DNA from: Leptospira sp. GIMC2001
GTDB lineage: Bacteria; Spirochaetota; Leptospiria; Leptospirales; Leptospiraceae
Reading direction: 5' to 3'
NCBI RefSeq assembly: GCF_028462125.1
Contig: NZ_CP115468.1
Coordinates: 2,323,097 to 2,387,096, forward strand
DNA: 64,000 nt
The translations under genes and the position numbers were made by a program. Under the pieces are notes generated by a model that was not told where the DNA came from, did not search any database, and saw nothing but the letters and a program-made list of their open reading frames with translations. Each line of letters opens with the position of its first letter. Position 1 is the first letter of the stretch. Positions 9,439-19,212 of this stretch are shown piece by piece.

Positions 9439-10260
9439 TTCTTTAAACTATCCTCGTATAACAATTCGTCTACTATTTTCCGAAATAGATAGGAACCGGG
9501 CTCTCCCTCGACGAGGGCGCTCGGTCGATCCCTATCGCAGGATTAATCTTCTCTGCTGTTTTACCCCTGGTTAAAACCAGGGGCTAACAGCTACATTCTA
9601 CACCGTTGGCTAATAATCCAACAAATGAAGACATTGTTAATATTTACACTTTCGTTTATTTATGTTAATTTCAATAATTCAATTCTCTATCTATTCAACT
9701 ATTCTGTCTAGGAATAATATTCTTTAATTTATTATTTACTCATATCGCAATCAATAAAGAAACTCCAATACCTTCCGAGATAGAAAAACCTCCTGATTCT
9801 AAGTTAGTTGCTACTCCAGTATTGAATGGACTCTATCATATCTATTCTTATCAAAAAGCTGCTTAAGGTTTTAATTTAGATTGAATCTTTTGTCTCATTG
9901 TATCTGGATCGAACTAAATTTAAATCTCAAAAAATATTTCAGAAATCCATAATTTTCGAATATTTATGCGATAAATCAACCTTATTTTGGTTTCAATTCC
10001 ATTACTTTAAGTCATTTAAAATAAATATATTTCCAGTATATTGGACAACGTATCCAATGAATTAATTTATGCGAGGCTCACATTAATCTTCCTGTTTTTG
10101 TTAAAATTGCAAAACTTTATATCATTCAAATCAAAATAATATCTAACATAACAGACAATATGTCCAATTAATTATCCAGTCACCCAGCACCATTTTTGAT
10201 AAAATGATGTAAAAAATTAAAATAAAATTTAAAATCGAGCTGGGTGCTGGACGAGGCTCA
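9421..10260. mobile_element. Spacer element, internally deleted copy 2
   Basis: Runs from GGGCGATC (9421-9428) to CGAGGCTCA (10252-10260), about 840 bp. Its end hairpin has different arms from copy 1: CTCCTATCCATTTC (9428-9441) with GAAATAGATAGGAA (9482-9495). It then carries a GC-rich stretch (9503-9530), the 37-bp palindrome at 9555-9591, the transposase remnant 9738-9866, one AT block ending in CGAGGCTCA at 10072-10080, a second degraded block, and a terminal hairpin with CACCCAGCACC and GCTGGGTGCTGG arms. It separates RHS units D and C. It overlaps the first bases of unit D, supplying that gene's start codon. Confidence 0.7.
9738..9866 (+). pseudogene. 3' remnant of rve transposase
   Basis: 129 bp equivalent to the final 43 codons (stop included) of the intact transposase at 20409-21476, with the same 5' break point as the remnants at 6544 and 14013. 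The frame is preserved to the stop codon but there is no start. It is not functional alone. Confidence 0.8.
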
Positions 10261-10288
10261 GTATAGGTCTAAAACATATAAGATAATT

Positions 10289-11437
10289 TCACCAACCTCC
10301 GATGATTGCAATTTTTCCATTTCCTAGCGAAACACAACTACTAAACTGACGTCCTTCTCTTAAAGCTAAAAATTCAACATCCGATTCTGATTCGGTATTA
10401 TATTCTTGAATTGTATTTGATAACCTATTTCCATTTACACCAAATATATAAAAATTACGATTGTCAAACTGAAAAATACATGACGGATTCGTATAAGCTA
10501 GAAATGGATTCGATACACTAGACTCTCCGGTTATTAAATCGTATCGAATAATACGATTATTTCTAACATTTCCGTTCGTAAATCCCCCAATCATTTCCAA
10601 TTTACTTCCATTCAATTGCCCATTAAGCGTATCTAAGTTTAGTGGTAAACTGGCTAATTCGACAGAAACCCATGTTCCGATAGATATTTGTTCTACTTTG
10701 TTAAATATCTCAATTTCTCCCGCATCATCATTAGATCCTCCCAATAAGAATATTTGATCATTCAATCTCACTGCATTCCCAAGAGATCTTGGAAATAACA
10801 TATTTCCTACTACACTTGAAGCCCCACTGTCTAGATTAAATAACTCTATTTCTGCAATTGGTTTTCTAGATTTCGAGTCTATGCCACCAATGATTAGTAT
10901 ATTTTTTTCGTCCAGAAGGAATGACTGATGCAGAGACCTTTCAAATAAAAGCGATCCAATGGATCTAATTTCATTCGTTGCAAAGATAAATTTCTCAACA
11001 ATTTTCATATCTACTTCATCTTCTCTTTTAGTACCTCCAATGATTACAACATCTCCATTTTCGATTTCTGTTAATGTATGATTCACTCGAGGAGCGGAAG
11101 TATTATTTAAATATGCAAAATCATTCCAATCTGAATTTATTCGTAAAACAGATTTTTGAATTGAGCCACCACCCAGTCCACCAACAGACAGTATACTTCC
11201 ATCTTTTAACTTGAGTGATTTCATTCCCCTTAATGCGACATCTAATCTTTTGGAAATAGGATAGTATGATCTGCTTGCAATGTCTACTATTTGAATTTCA
11301 CGACTATCCGGTCTTGAATAAATTTCGATAATACTGAGTTGAAATAGAAGATCGAAAGGATCCTCGTCATCGGAAGGGTTAATTATGTTACAGTTTGCTA
11401 AAATAAAAATCAATACTATAAATCGCCAATTTTGCAT
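10289..11437 (-). CDS. Kelch-repeat lipoprotein linked to RHS tip C
   Basis: 382 residues with a signal peptide and lipobox ILANC (cysteine near residue 16). The mature part carries repeated kelch-type blades recognisable as 'GSILSVGGLGGG', 'GDVVIIGGTKRE', 'KNILIIGGIDSK', 'QIFLLGGSNDD' and 'GKIAIIGGW', so it should fold as a beta-propeller, likely a binding surface. ATG at 11437 has an AGGAG ribosome-binding site at good spacing. It lies 62 bp after the stop of RHS unit C and occupies the partner-gene position, though it is much larger than the other partners. Another kelch lipoprotein sits at 30424. It could be an immunity protein, an adhesin or cargo; the sequence cannot decide. Confidence 0.75.
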   Translation of the reverse strand: MQNWRFIVLIFILANCNIINPSDDEDPFDLLFQLSIIEIYSRPDSREIQIVDIASRSYYPISKRLDVALRGMKSLKLKDGSILSVGGLGGGSIQKSVLRINSDWNDFAYLNNTSAPRVNHTLTEIENGDVVIIGGTKREDEVDMKIVEKFIFATNEIRSIGSLLFERSLHQSFLLDEKNILIIGGIDSKSRKPIAEIELFNLDSGASSVVGNMLFPRSLGNAVRLNDQIFLLGGSNDDAGEIEIFNKVEQISIGTWVSVELASLPLNLDTLNGQLNGSKLEMIGGFTNGNVRNNRIIRYDLITGESSVSNPFLAYTNPSCIFQFDNRNFYIFGVNGNRLSNTIQEYNTESESDVEFLALREGRQFSSCVSLGNGKIAIIGGW

Positions 11438-11499
11438 TTGTTTTACTCCTGTTTCTTGTTCAAAAATTTATTTACTTATGAGGATGCTCGACACTAACA

Positions 11500-13713
11500 C
11501 TAAGGTGCCCCACATACTGTAAATCCAAAAAGAGTAATGCAAGTCGCCGTCCCATTCGGATCTCTCGGTTTATCAGAAAAACAGGTAACTGTATAAACTA
11601 AGAGAACACAGTCTGCTCCTGCACCGCTACTTATAGGATCTTGTGGATTGCTAGTTAAATATATATTATCTTTATTATCATTGCAAATCGTAGGATCTTT
11701 TGCATCACAGAAACTTGGTGGAGGTCGATAACCTGATAGGGCCATGTAATAGGACGATACAATAGAAGAATATACTTGCAAATCTTTATACATCGCATTA
11801 TGTTTTCTTCTACTTCCTGGCAGAATTGATCGATCCCTTTTACGCTTAGCATTATCTTGTAAGTAACCGAGCGCAGTAGCTGCAACCGCTAAGAGAAATG
11901 TTGCATCGGAAATAGACTTATTATCAATAAAAAGTAACACGGCAGCTGTTAGAACGGCTCCTGCGAAAAACCTAGCTAAACTTCTTTGTCCTTGACCATT
12001 ACTATTATGAAAATAATAATTTAGAGATCTTGTGGCACTTTCTTTAAGCCCTCCAATTCCTCTAGATAGATCATTATTTCGTTGAAAGCCACCGCGTGCT
12101 TTGTCCTTACCTCGACCGACACCATAAGCTGCTGCTGCCCAAGTCATGGCTTCTTGGTCACTAGATCCACCCTGCTTTGAAACTAAGTATGCTACTGCCG
12201 CATAAGCCCAACTATTACTAATTCTATTTCCAGAAGAATCCCCAAATTTAGTTGGATTCCCTTCCACATACATCATCCGATTCATACCTTGAATTTTGTC
12301 TGTAAATAAAATACTGTCATTCTGTATAAACCTTCCTATAGCAGGATCGTAGTATCTTGCTTTGTAATACATCAATCCTGATTCACGATCTTCCTCTTGA
12401 CCTGTGTATTTGTATTTAGATACATCCGGCCCATAAGAATCGGTTCGAAGTATCTCACCATAAGGTCTGTAGCTGATATGAGATTTACCACCCATCTCAC
12501 CGCCTGCGAGAACATTGCCCATTCCGTCTGTTACCATTGTTATGCTACCGAGATGATCGGGATGCATAAAGAACATTCCTGGGATTCTCGCAGTTGCTTG
12601 GCTTGCACTGCCTCCACCACCGCCACCTAAGTTAGCAGGTTCAGTGTTTACACTAGGCGTATCAGCAGGTATACCAAGTCCGAGTAGCCAAGGAGGAACT
12701 CCTTCTTCACTAGATGCTCCACCATAGAAGGCAGGTGAGCAACTGTAGATATTGATGAAGAGAAAGGGAATCAATGCGAGTGCAGATGCGAATCTAGCAG
12801 AGACTTGAATCTCTGTAGATATTTGAATACTTGCGTAGATTGCAAGGAGTAGCAATCCCATCCAGAGAAATAGTTTTACTGGCGCAACAACCGTATATCC
12901 TGAGCGGAGAATCTGAACGCTTGGGATTCCTTCCCACACAAGACTTAGGTCTCTTTTGATTTCGTTGTAGCCTGTGATTATGATAAAGGCAACATCTTGT
13001 TCATTTTGTGCGGAAAGAGAATCGTTGATCGCAACTCCATTGAGTAGATTGGCATCAGGTCTTGTATATTGCGATACAATATCTCCCTCTATTCCAGTTA
13101 TATACATGGTATGCTTTTCTGGAACACCAGGTGATCTGTGGATCTCGTAGTAGTTTCCAAAACTATACGTTGTTGTATCAGCATTCTTTAGATATTTCTT
13201 GATTCTATGTCCTGTATGATCGTAACTGTAAGTGAACACGTCTCCACCAGCAGTTGTGATCTCACTCAGTTTCGATCTGCTGTCATATCGGTATATATCA
13301 CCGTTACGATTCGTTAGGTTTCCGATTGAGTCATAGCTGTAGTTGACTGCACCAGTCTCAGTTGAGTTTGCTTGTGTCACAGCATGAACATGACTTGGAT
13401 TATTATATTGAAGACTAAACTTTCCTCTCTTAGTGAGGTTTCCGTTCTGGTTGTAGCTGTAGTTCTCTTCGCCGTATTTGCCTATGGCTTTTGTTACACG
13501 GTTGATAACGTCATACTCAAATTCTTGATTTCTGGTTTCGTTCATTAGATCAGATATCTTAGATATATTGCCTTTGTTGTCATATTCGTATGAGACTCTC
13601 TGTTCAATATGTCCATCACCCAGTCTTGTTGTGATTGCATTCGGTCTCTGTCTGAGTCTGTCATAGGCGATGTCCATTTCAACCTTATTTCTTCTGGGCG
13701 ATCTCCTATCCAT
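11500..13713 (-). CDS. 5'-truncated RHS-family protein, unit C (core plus unique tip)
   Basis: 737 residues. It starts with the same spacer-derived leader as unit D (MDRRSPRRNK) and joins the RHS core at 'KVEMDIAYD'. YD repeats, the paired hydrophobic segments and the RHS core domain follow, nearly identical to the other units. The tip begins after 'KFGDSSGNR': a ~50-residue module (SNSWAYAAVAYLV through KARGGFQRNNDLS) shared with unit B, then two adjacent hydrophobic segments (ARFFAGAVLTAAVLLFI and ATFLLAVAATALGYL), a basic linker, and a cysteine-containing end (TVTCFSD, GTATCITLFGFTVCGAP). The last part is unique in the window. No enzymatic motif is recognised. It may be silent without the N-terminal half. 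Confidence 0.8.
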   Translation of the reverse strand: MDRRSPRRNKVEMDIAYDRLRQRPNAITTRLGDGHIEQRVSYEYDNKGNISKISDLMNETRNQEFEYDVINRVTKAIGKYGEENYSYNQNGNLTKRGKFSLQYNNPSHVHAVTQANSTETGAVNYSYDSIGNLTNRNGDIYRYDSRSKLSEITTAGGDVFTYSYDHTGHRIKKYLKNADTTTYSFGNYYEIHRSPGVPEKHTMYITGIEGDIVSQYTRPDANLLNGVAINDSLSAQNEQDVAFIIITGYNEIKRDLSLVWEGIPSVQILRSGYTVVAPVKLFLWMGLLLLAIYASIQISTEIQVSARFASALALIPFLFINIYSCSPAFYGGASSEEGVPPWLLGLGIPADTPSVNTEPANLGGGGGGSASQATARIPGMFFMHPDHLGSITMVTDGMGNVLAGGEMGGKSHISYRPYGEILRTDSYGPDVSKYKYTGQEEDRESGLMYYKARYYDPAIGRFIQNDSILFTDKIQGMNRMMYVEGNPTKFGDSSGNRISNSWAYAAVAYLVSKQGGSSDQEAMTWAAAAYGVGRGKDKARGGFQRNNDLSRGIGGLKESATRSLNYYFHNSNGQGQRSLARFFAGAVLTAAVLLFIDNKSISDATFLLAVAATALGYLQDNAKRKRDRSILPGSRRKHNAMYKDLQVYSSIVSSYYMALSGYRPPPSFCDAKDPTICNDNKDNIYLTSNPQDPISSGAGADCVLLVYTVTCFSDKPRDPNGTATCITLFGFTVCGAP

Positions 13714-14426
13714 TTCTTTAAACTATCCTCGTATAACAATTCGTCTACTATTTTCCGAAATAGATAGGAACCGGGCTCTCCCTCGACGAGGGCGCTCGGT
13801 CGATCCCTATCGCAGGATTAATCTTCTCTGCTGTTTTACCCCTGGTTGAAACCAGGGGCTAACAGCTACATTCTTCACCGTTGGCTAATAATCCAACAAA
13901 TGAAGACATTGTTAATATTTAAACTTTCTTTAATTTAGGTTAACTTCAATAATTCAATTCTCGATCGATTCAAATATTCTGTCTAGGATTATTATGTTTA
14001 GTTTTATTATTTACTCATATCGCAATCAATAAAGAAACTCCCATACCTTCCGAGATAGAGAAACCTCCTCATTCTAAGTTAGTTGCTACTCCAGTATTGA
14101 ATGGACTCTATCATATCTATTCGTACGAAAAAGCTGCTTAAGGTTTTAATTTAGATTGAATCTTTTTTCTATACATTATCATAGAGAACCCATATCTACA
14201 TCATTGAAAAATGCACACACTTCTGCAATTATCGAGATTTTTTCGATATATTCTTCAATTTTAGTTTCAATTCCAATACTTTAAGTCATTCAAATCGAAT
14301 AAATGTCTAACATAACAGACAATATATCCAATGAATTAGTTATTACGAGGCTCAACCATTTTTGATTAGTTGACGTTATAATATTAAATAAATTTTAAAA
14401 TGGTTCTGGGTGCTGGGCGAGCCTCA
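13696..14426. mobile_element. Spacer element, internally deleted copy 3
   Basis: From GGGCGATC (13696-13703) to CGAGCCTCA (14418-14426), about 731 bp. The end hairpin arms CTCCTATCCATTTC (13703-13716) and GAAATAGATAGGAA (13757-13770) match copy 2. The 37-bp palindrome lies at 13830-13866 with one base change at its centre (GGTTGAAACC). The transposase remnant is 14013-14141. The AT block ends in CGAGGCTCA at 14346-14354, followed by the AACCATTTT / AAAATGGT hairpin seen in copy 1. It divides RHS units C and B. Confidence 0.7.
14013..14141 (+). pseudogene. 3' remnant of rve transposase
   Basis: 129 bp matching the last 43 codons, stop included, of the transposase at 20409-21476. Like the intact gene it reads TCGTACGAAAAAGC before the stop, whereas the other two remnants read TCTTATCAAAAAGC, so it is the closest of the three in that region. 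There is no start codon or upstream coding sequence. Confidence 0.8.
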
Positions 14427-14439
14427 AAAGCTCACTTAA

Positions 14440-14754
14440 CTAATCTTTCTCAATATCACAATATTCTATCATAATACAAAATTCTCCAAAGGGAATAAAA
14501 TTGTATGAATAATAGATTGTTTCAACCCTTGAAACAGATTTAATATACACCATTTCATTAAATCCTAACTTTTCAATTTCATTTTCAAGATCAAAATTTC
14601 CACCTAATAACGAACTTTTACAATTTTTGAAATTCTTTGGTTCACAATTGACGCTTTTTGGTTTGAATTTTTTTAATGAGAACCTATCTTGAGAATATAT
14701 TGGTAGAATCATCATAAAAAAATATAATAAAAATAAATATATTCTATTTCCCAT
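14440..14754 (-). CDS. Small exported protein, second partner gene of RHS unit B
   Basis: About 104 residues from ATG 14754. An N-terminal hydrophobic signal peptide (MGNRIYLFLLYFFMMILPIYSQ) resembles a cleavable type I signal, and the mature part has four cysteines (two near 'VNCEPKNFKNCKSS', two near 'FCIMIEYCDI'). The start overlaps the end of the upstream partner gene by 11 bp; an upstream in-frame ATG at 14790 is possible but places extra residues before the signal peptide. No family is recognised. Tight overlap with the RHS unit suggests co-expression with tip B. Confidence 0.55.
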   Translation of the reverse strand: MGNRIYLFLLYFFMMILPIYSQDRFSLKKFKPKSVNCEPKNFKNCKSSLLGGNFDLENEIEKLGFNEMVYIKSVSRVETIYYSYNFIPFGEFCIMIEYCDIEKD

Positions 14755-15091
14755 ACGAAATTTCACCTTGAAATATAATACAATCTTCATTCCTATTCCT
14801 ACTACTATATTGACGAAATTCTATCAAATTATTATGAAAAATAGTGTTCGAATAAACTTTTTCCAAATAAATCATTAAGTCACTAGATATCTCTACTCGA
14901 CTTGAATATATAGGATAACATTTTTCAATTTTTATACGCTGCATATTAATTTTGTCAGTAGTTTCAAGACTTACACCTTTATAGTAAATAAAATTTCCAG
15001 GATAATGTTCAGTTTTTATTTCAAACGTATTGCATTTCGAACAAAATAAGAACAGCAATGTGATAATTGAATTATTTATCTTGAAAAACAT
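14744..15091 (-). CDS. Small lipoprotein-like protein directly after RHS tip B
   Basis: About 115 residues from ATG 15091 (an in-frame ATG at 15118 would add nine). A hydrophobic signal segment ends in FLFCSKC, where either cysteine could be lipid-modified. The mature part is basic and otherwise unremarkable. The start lies 16 bp inside the 3' end of the RHS unit B gene and the end overlaps the next small gene by 11 bp, so the three genes form a compressed operon. Position and signal peptide parallel the partner genes at 6986, 10289 and 21842, though the sequences are unrelated. The candidate immunity role is inference. Confidence 0.6.
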   Translation of the reverse strand: MFFKINNSIITLLFLFCSKCNTFEIKTEHYPGNFIYYKGVSLETTDKINMQRIKIEKCYPIYSSRVEISSDLMIYLEKVYSNTIFHNNLIEFRQYSSRNRNEDCIIFQGEISYGK

Positions 15092-18000
15092 TGAACATTT
15101 CCCGATGGATTTGAGCATATTTGTGCTAAGGTGGCGATGGGCATAATAACTATAGCAATACCAGAAGCAATTGGTCCAAGTAAATCGTCCAATCCATAGA
15201 CGATGATATTATAAATGGTCCCATCTGGGATTAAACCCATAAGCGATCTTGCAAGATCAATATCGTCAAAGTTTTTCCGAACATATTTGGCAGAATTAGT
15301 TAATTCGACAGACAAATCATTGTTTCTCAGAAAACCGCCTTTTTTCTTGTCAATACCTCTACCGACTTGAAATCCGGCAACACCCCATGCAACTGCTTCC
15401 TCATCAGTAGCTCCGCCCGCCTTAGCCACAAAATACGCAGTTGCACTATATCTCCATGATGCACTATTAGCTGACTTTCTGGAGTAGTCCTGTACTAAAT
15501 GATCATTCCTTGATCCCATCCTAGAAATATCATTATTTCGACCGAATCCACCTCGCGCTTTGTCTTTGCCTCGACCCACTCCATAAGCAGCAGCTGCCCA
15601 CATCATAGCATTTTGATCTGATTCTCCACCTTGTTTCGCAACAATATATGAAATAGCCGCATAAGCCCAGCTATTACTAATCTTATTTCCACTCTTATCG
15701 CCATACCTCACAGGATTCCCCTCAACATACATCATCCGATTCATACCTTGTATTTTCCCTGGGAACGCCATGCTGTCAGCCTGAATAAATCTTCCCATTG
15801 CTGGGTCATAATATCTTGCTTTATAATACATCAATCCACTCTCACGATCTTCCTCTTGTCCTGTGTATTTGTATTTAGATACATCCGGCCCATAAGAATC
15901 AGTTCTCAATATCTCACCATAAGGTCTGTAGCTGATATGTGACTTTCCACCCATCTCACCGCCTGCGAGAACATTGCCCATCCCATCTGTTACCATGGTT
16001 ATGCTACCAAGATGATCGGGATGTAGGAAGAACATGCCAGGTATGCGAGCTGTGTTCTGTCCTCCGACTCCACTAGATCCACCGCCACCTAAGCTAGCTG
16101 GTTCTGTGTTTACACTAGGTGTATCAGCAGGTATACCAAGTCCGAGTAGCCAAGGCGGAACTCCTTCCTCACTAGATGCTCCACCATAGAAGGCAGGTGA
16201 GCAACTGTAGATATTGATGAATAGAAAGGGAATCAATGCGAGTGCAGATGCAAATCTTGCAGAGACTTGCACTTCACTAGATATTTGAATACTTGCGTAG
16301 ATTGCAAGGAGTAGCAAACTTATCCAGAGAAATAGTTTTACTGGAACTTGGACAGTATATTCTGTCCGTAGAATAGATACATTTGGAATACCATCCCATA
16401 CTAACGATAAGTCTCTTTTGATTTCACTGTAGCCTGTGATCATGATGAAGGCTATATCTTGTTCATTTTGTTCGGAAAGAGAATCGTTGATCGCAACCTC
16501 ATTCAGTAGATTCGCATCAGGTCTTGTATATTGCGATACAATATCTCCCTCTATTCCGGTTATATACATTGTATGCTTTTCTGGAACACCAGGCGAACGG
16601 AAGATCTCGTAGTAGTTTCCAAAGCTATATGTTGTTGTATCAGCATTCTTTAGATACTTCTTGATTCTATGTCCTGTATGATCGTAGCTGTAAGTGAATA
16701 AATCTCCACCAGCAGTTGTAATCTCACTCAGTTTTGATCTGCTGTCATATCGGTAGATGTCTCCGTTACGATTCGTTAGGTTTCCGATCGAGTCATAGCT
16801 GTAGTTGACTGCACCAGTCTCAGTTGAGTTTGCTTGGGTTACAGCATGAACATGACTAGGATTGTTGTATTGGAGACTAAACTTTCCTCGTTTAGTGAGG
16901 TTTCCGTTCTGGTTGTAGCTGTAGTTTTCTTCACCATATTTTCCGATTGCTTTGGTTACTCGGTTGATTGAATCATATTCGAATATTTGATTTCTCGTTT
17001 CATTCATTAGATCAGATATCTTGGATATATTGCCTTTGTTGTCATATTCGTATGAGACTCTCTGTTCAATATGTCCATCACCTAGTCTTGTCGTGATTGC
17101 ATTCGGTCTCTGTCTGAGTCTGTCGTAGGCGATGTCCATTTCAACCTTATTTCCAGTTTTTCTTCTCACTATGAGTTTTCCGTCTTCTTCAATCGGTCCA
17201 TAATATTGAACCACTGGTTGGTTTGCATAGCTTCCGTCATGAGCGTGGATAAGGATGGTTGTAAGCTGTCCAGATGGTAGATAGACATTCTCAATCTTTG
17301 TTCCTTCAGGATAGGTAAATGTTTTCATTCGTCCGAGTTCATCGTAGCTTCTTTGGAAGTATAGAGTTAGATCGTCTATAGAACGTTTCTCGACAATGGC
17401 TTGTCCTTTTGCATCGTAGGCGATTTCTGTGAGTCCTGATGCGTCGGAGATTTTAGTGAGTTTTCCAATTGTATTAGAGTTGGATATTGAGTTTGGAGCA
17501 TCGTATGTATAGATTGTAGCTGTCTCAGACGGCAGTCCTCCACCAGAAGATTCTATTTTTGTGATTCTACCCAAGCCATCTAGTGTAAAGTTTTGGGTCA
17601 CGCCTCTTGCATCCGTCTGTGTGGTCATCTCTCCAGCTAGATTGTAGGTATAGCTCACAGTTCCCGAGTTTTGGTCTGATTGTGTCTTCTTGCGTCCACC
17701 AAGATCATAGGTCATCGACGTGTTTGCATTCCCTGGATCTTTTACCTGTACAAGTTGTCCTTTGGTGTTGTAGGTATATTGGATGGTTTTGCCTTGAACA
17801 GTTTTACTAATTAGTTGTCCAAAGTTATCTGATGTAGCAGTTTCTGTTCGAATCACTTCTCCGTCTTTGGATATGGTGATTTGTGTTGAGTTTAGAGAAT
17901 AAACAATTTCAGTAATCTCACCTGTATTCGCTGTTATACGCTTCGGTCTTTGTTGATTGTCTTCGTTGGATGCATAGTATTCTGTGGTTGTCCAGGTTGG

Positions 18001-18906
18001 AGTCTCTCCTGTCAGATAGGCATGGCTCTTCTGGAATGCTCGTCCTTTTGAGTCATATTTCGTTTCTTCTGTGGATGTAATTCCCGATGTCACGAGGCTT
18101 TCTGTACGTTTTGTCTTACCTTCTTTGTCAGCTACTGTCTTTGTCCAGCTATCTCCGCTCACGCTATGAGATACGGTGGTGGTCGTCATCTGGCTACCTG
18201 CATTTTCGTAGAACATAGACTGAACTTTGTTTCCATTGAAATGAACTTCAGTTGTTCTACCATATTTATCATAGTTCATAGTAGTGATATTTCCATTCGC
18301 ATCCACCGAGGACAATTCTAGATCTGTGATTGGATCATATTCTTTACTAGTAGTCTGTCCAATTGCGTTTGTGGCTGTGATCGGAAGGTTGCCGTTGGTT
18401 CCGCCGTAGGTATATTGCAAGCTTCTGCCAAGGCTATCGGTTTGAGTTACGACATTACCAATTGAGTCATAGGTAAAATACTGAGCATACCATTTTCCTG
18501 CATCCACAAGTTTTGATTCGCTTGTCACATTTCCGTTATTGTACGTTCTCTTTACATGCGATACCATTTCTCCGTTGACGCTTGTGATTTCTTCGATGGG
18601 TTCGGCAAGGATTCCAATTCCTGGTTCACTTGCATAGAAAGCTTCTTGCGTCGTGAGTCGTCCGTTCCAGTTTTCTGTGATTGTTGCTGGGCTATATGCG
18701 TAGCTTGAATTGTAGGTTGTTGTGGTTGTCTTTGTATCTTTGAGTTGGCCGTTCACATAACTAAGTGATGATGTGTTTTTTTTGGGCGATCCCAGCACCA
18801 TTTGTAAATGTTTGTGTAATAAATAAATTACGAGTAAACAATACAAATGCTGCTGGGTCGGGCTCTCAGCTACGGTCAATAAATTGTTATTTATTTTCAA
18901 TATCAT
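15076..18906 (-). CDS. 5'-truncated RHS-family protein, unit B (long YD-repeat version with unique tip)
   Basis: 1276 residues. A 44-residue spacer-derived leader containing a hydrophobic stretch (LYCLLVIYLLH) joins the RHS sequence at 'SLSYVNGQ' (about residue 1158 of the full-length protein). It keeps all YD repeats, the two hydrophobic segments near 850-895 and the RHS core near 1020-1075, but has no SpvB, FG-GAP or TcdB part. The tip has two tandem ~50-residue modules (SNSWAYAA... and SASWRYSA..., both ending RGGF/KGGF-x-RNND) and then a unique hydrophobic end (GPIASGIAIVIMPIATLAQIC) finishing in NVQCFSR. The ATG at 18906 has a strong AAGGGAAGG ribosome-binding site. No toxin motif is recognised. 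Confidence 0.82.
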   Translation of the reverse strand: MILKINNNLLTVAESPTQQHLYCLLVIYLLHKHLQMVLGSPKKNTSSLSYVNGQLKDTKTTTTTYNSSYAYSPATITENWNGRLTTQEAFYASEPGIGILAEPIEEITSVNGEMVSHVKRTYNNGNVTSESKLVDAGKWYAQYFTYDSIGNVVTQTDSLGRSLQYTYGGTNGNLPITATNAIGQTTSKEYDPITDLELSSVDANGNITTMNYDKYGRTTEVHFNGNKVQSMFYENAGSQMTTTTVSHSVSGDSWTKTVADKEGKTKRTESLVTSGITSTEETKYDSKGRAFQKSHAYLTGETPTWTTTEYYASNEDNQQRPKRITANTGEITEIVYSLNSTQITISKDGEVIRTETATSDNFGQLISKTVQGKTIQYTYNTKGQLVQVKDPGNANTSMTYDLGGRKKTQSDQNSGTVSYTYNLAGEMTTQTDARGVTQNFTLDGLGRITKIESSGGGLPSETATIYTYDAPNSISNSNTIGKLTKISDASGLTEIAYDAKGQAIVEKRSIDDLTLYFQRSYDELGRMKTFTYPEGTKIENVYLPSGQLTTILIHAHDGSYANQPVVQYYGPIEEDGKLIVRRKTGNKVEMDIAYDRLRQRPNAITTRLGDGHIEQRVSYEYDNKGNISKISDLMNETRNQIFEYDSINRVTKAIGKYGEENYSYNQNGNLTKRGKFSLQYNNPSHVHAVTQANSTETGAVNYSYDSIGNLTNRNGDIYRYDSRSKLSEITTAGGDLFTYSYDHTGHRIKKYLKNADTTTYSFGNYYEIFRSPGVPEKHTMYITGIEGDIVSQYTRPDANLLNEVAINDSLSEQNEQDIAFIMITGYSEIKRDLSLVWDGIPNVSILRTEYTVQVPVKLFLWISLLLLAIYASIQISSEVQVSARFASALALIPFLFINIYSCSPAFYGGASSEEGVPPWLLGLGIPADTPSVNTEPASLGGGGSSGVGGQNTARIPGMFFLHPDHLGSITMVTDGMGNVLAGGEMGGKSHISYRPYGEILRTDSYGPDVSKYKYTGQEEDRESGLMYYKARYYDPAMGRFIQADSMAFPGKIQGMNRMMYVEGNPVRYGDKSGNKISNSWAYAAISYIVAKQGGESDQNAMMWAAAAYGVGRGKDKARGGFGRNNDISRMGSRNDHLVQDYSRKSANSASWRYSATAYFVAKAGGATDEEAVAWGVAGFQVGRGIDKKKGGFLRNNDLSVELTNSAKYVRKNFDDIDLARSLMGLIPDGTIYNIIVYGLDDLLGPIASGIAIVIMPIATLAQICSNPSGNVQCFSR

Positions 18907-19212
18907 AACCTTCCCTTAACTTCAATTTATTGACCCCGCTTCGACAAGCCCAGCATCCAGGGCGGTGAAGCTGGTGCTGGGTCCCTATCGCTGGATTAAT
19001 CTTCTCTGCTGTTTTACCCCTGGTTAAAACCAGGGGCTAACAGCTACAGTCTTCACCGTTGGCTAATAATCCAACAAATGAAAAGATTGTTACAATTTAA
19101 ACTTTCTTTAATTTACGCTAACTTCAATAATTCTATTCTCTATCTATTCAAATATTCTGTCTAGGAATAATAAACATTTTATATATTTTACGAATATTTT
19201 TATTGTTACAAA

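Noticed and set aside
9270..9464. Alternative frame MLYEDSLKKWIGD... at the start of RHS unit D (also at 13545-13739 in unit C)
   Set aside because: Runs through the spacer hairpin and then out of frame over the RHS gene; the overlapping frame starting MDRRSPRRNK continues as real RHS protein.
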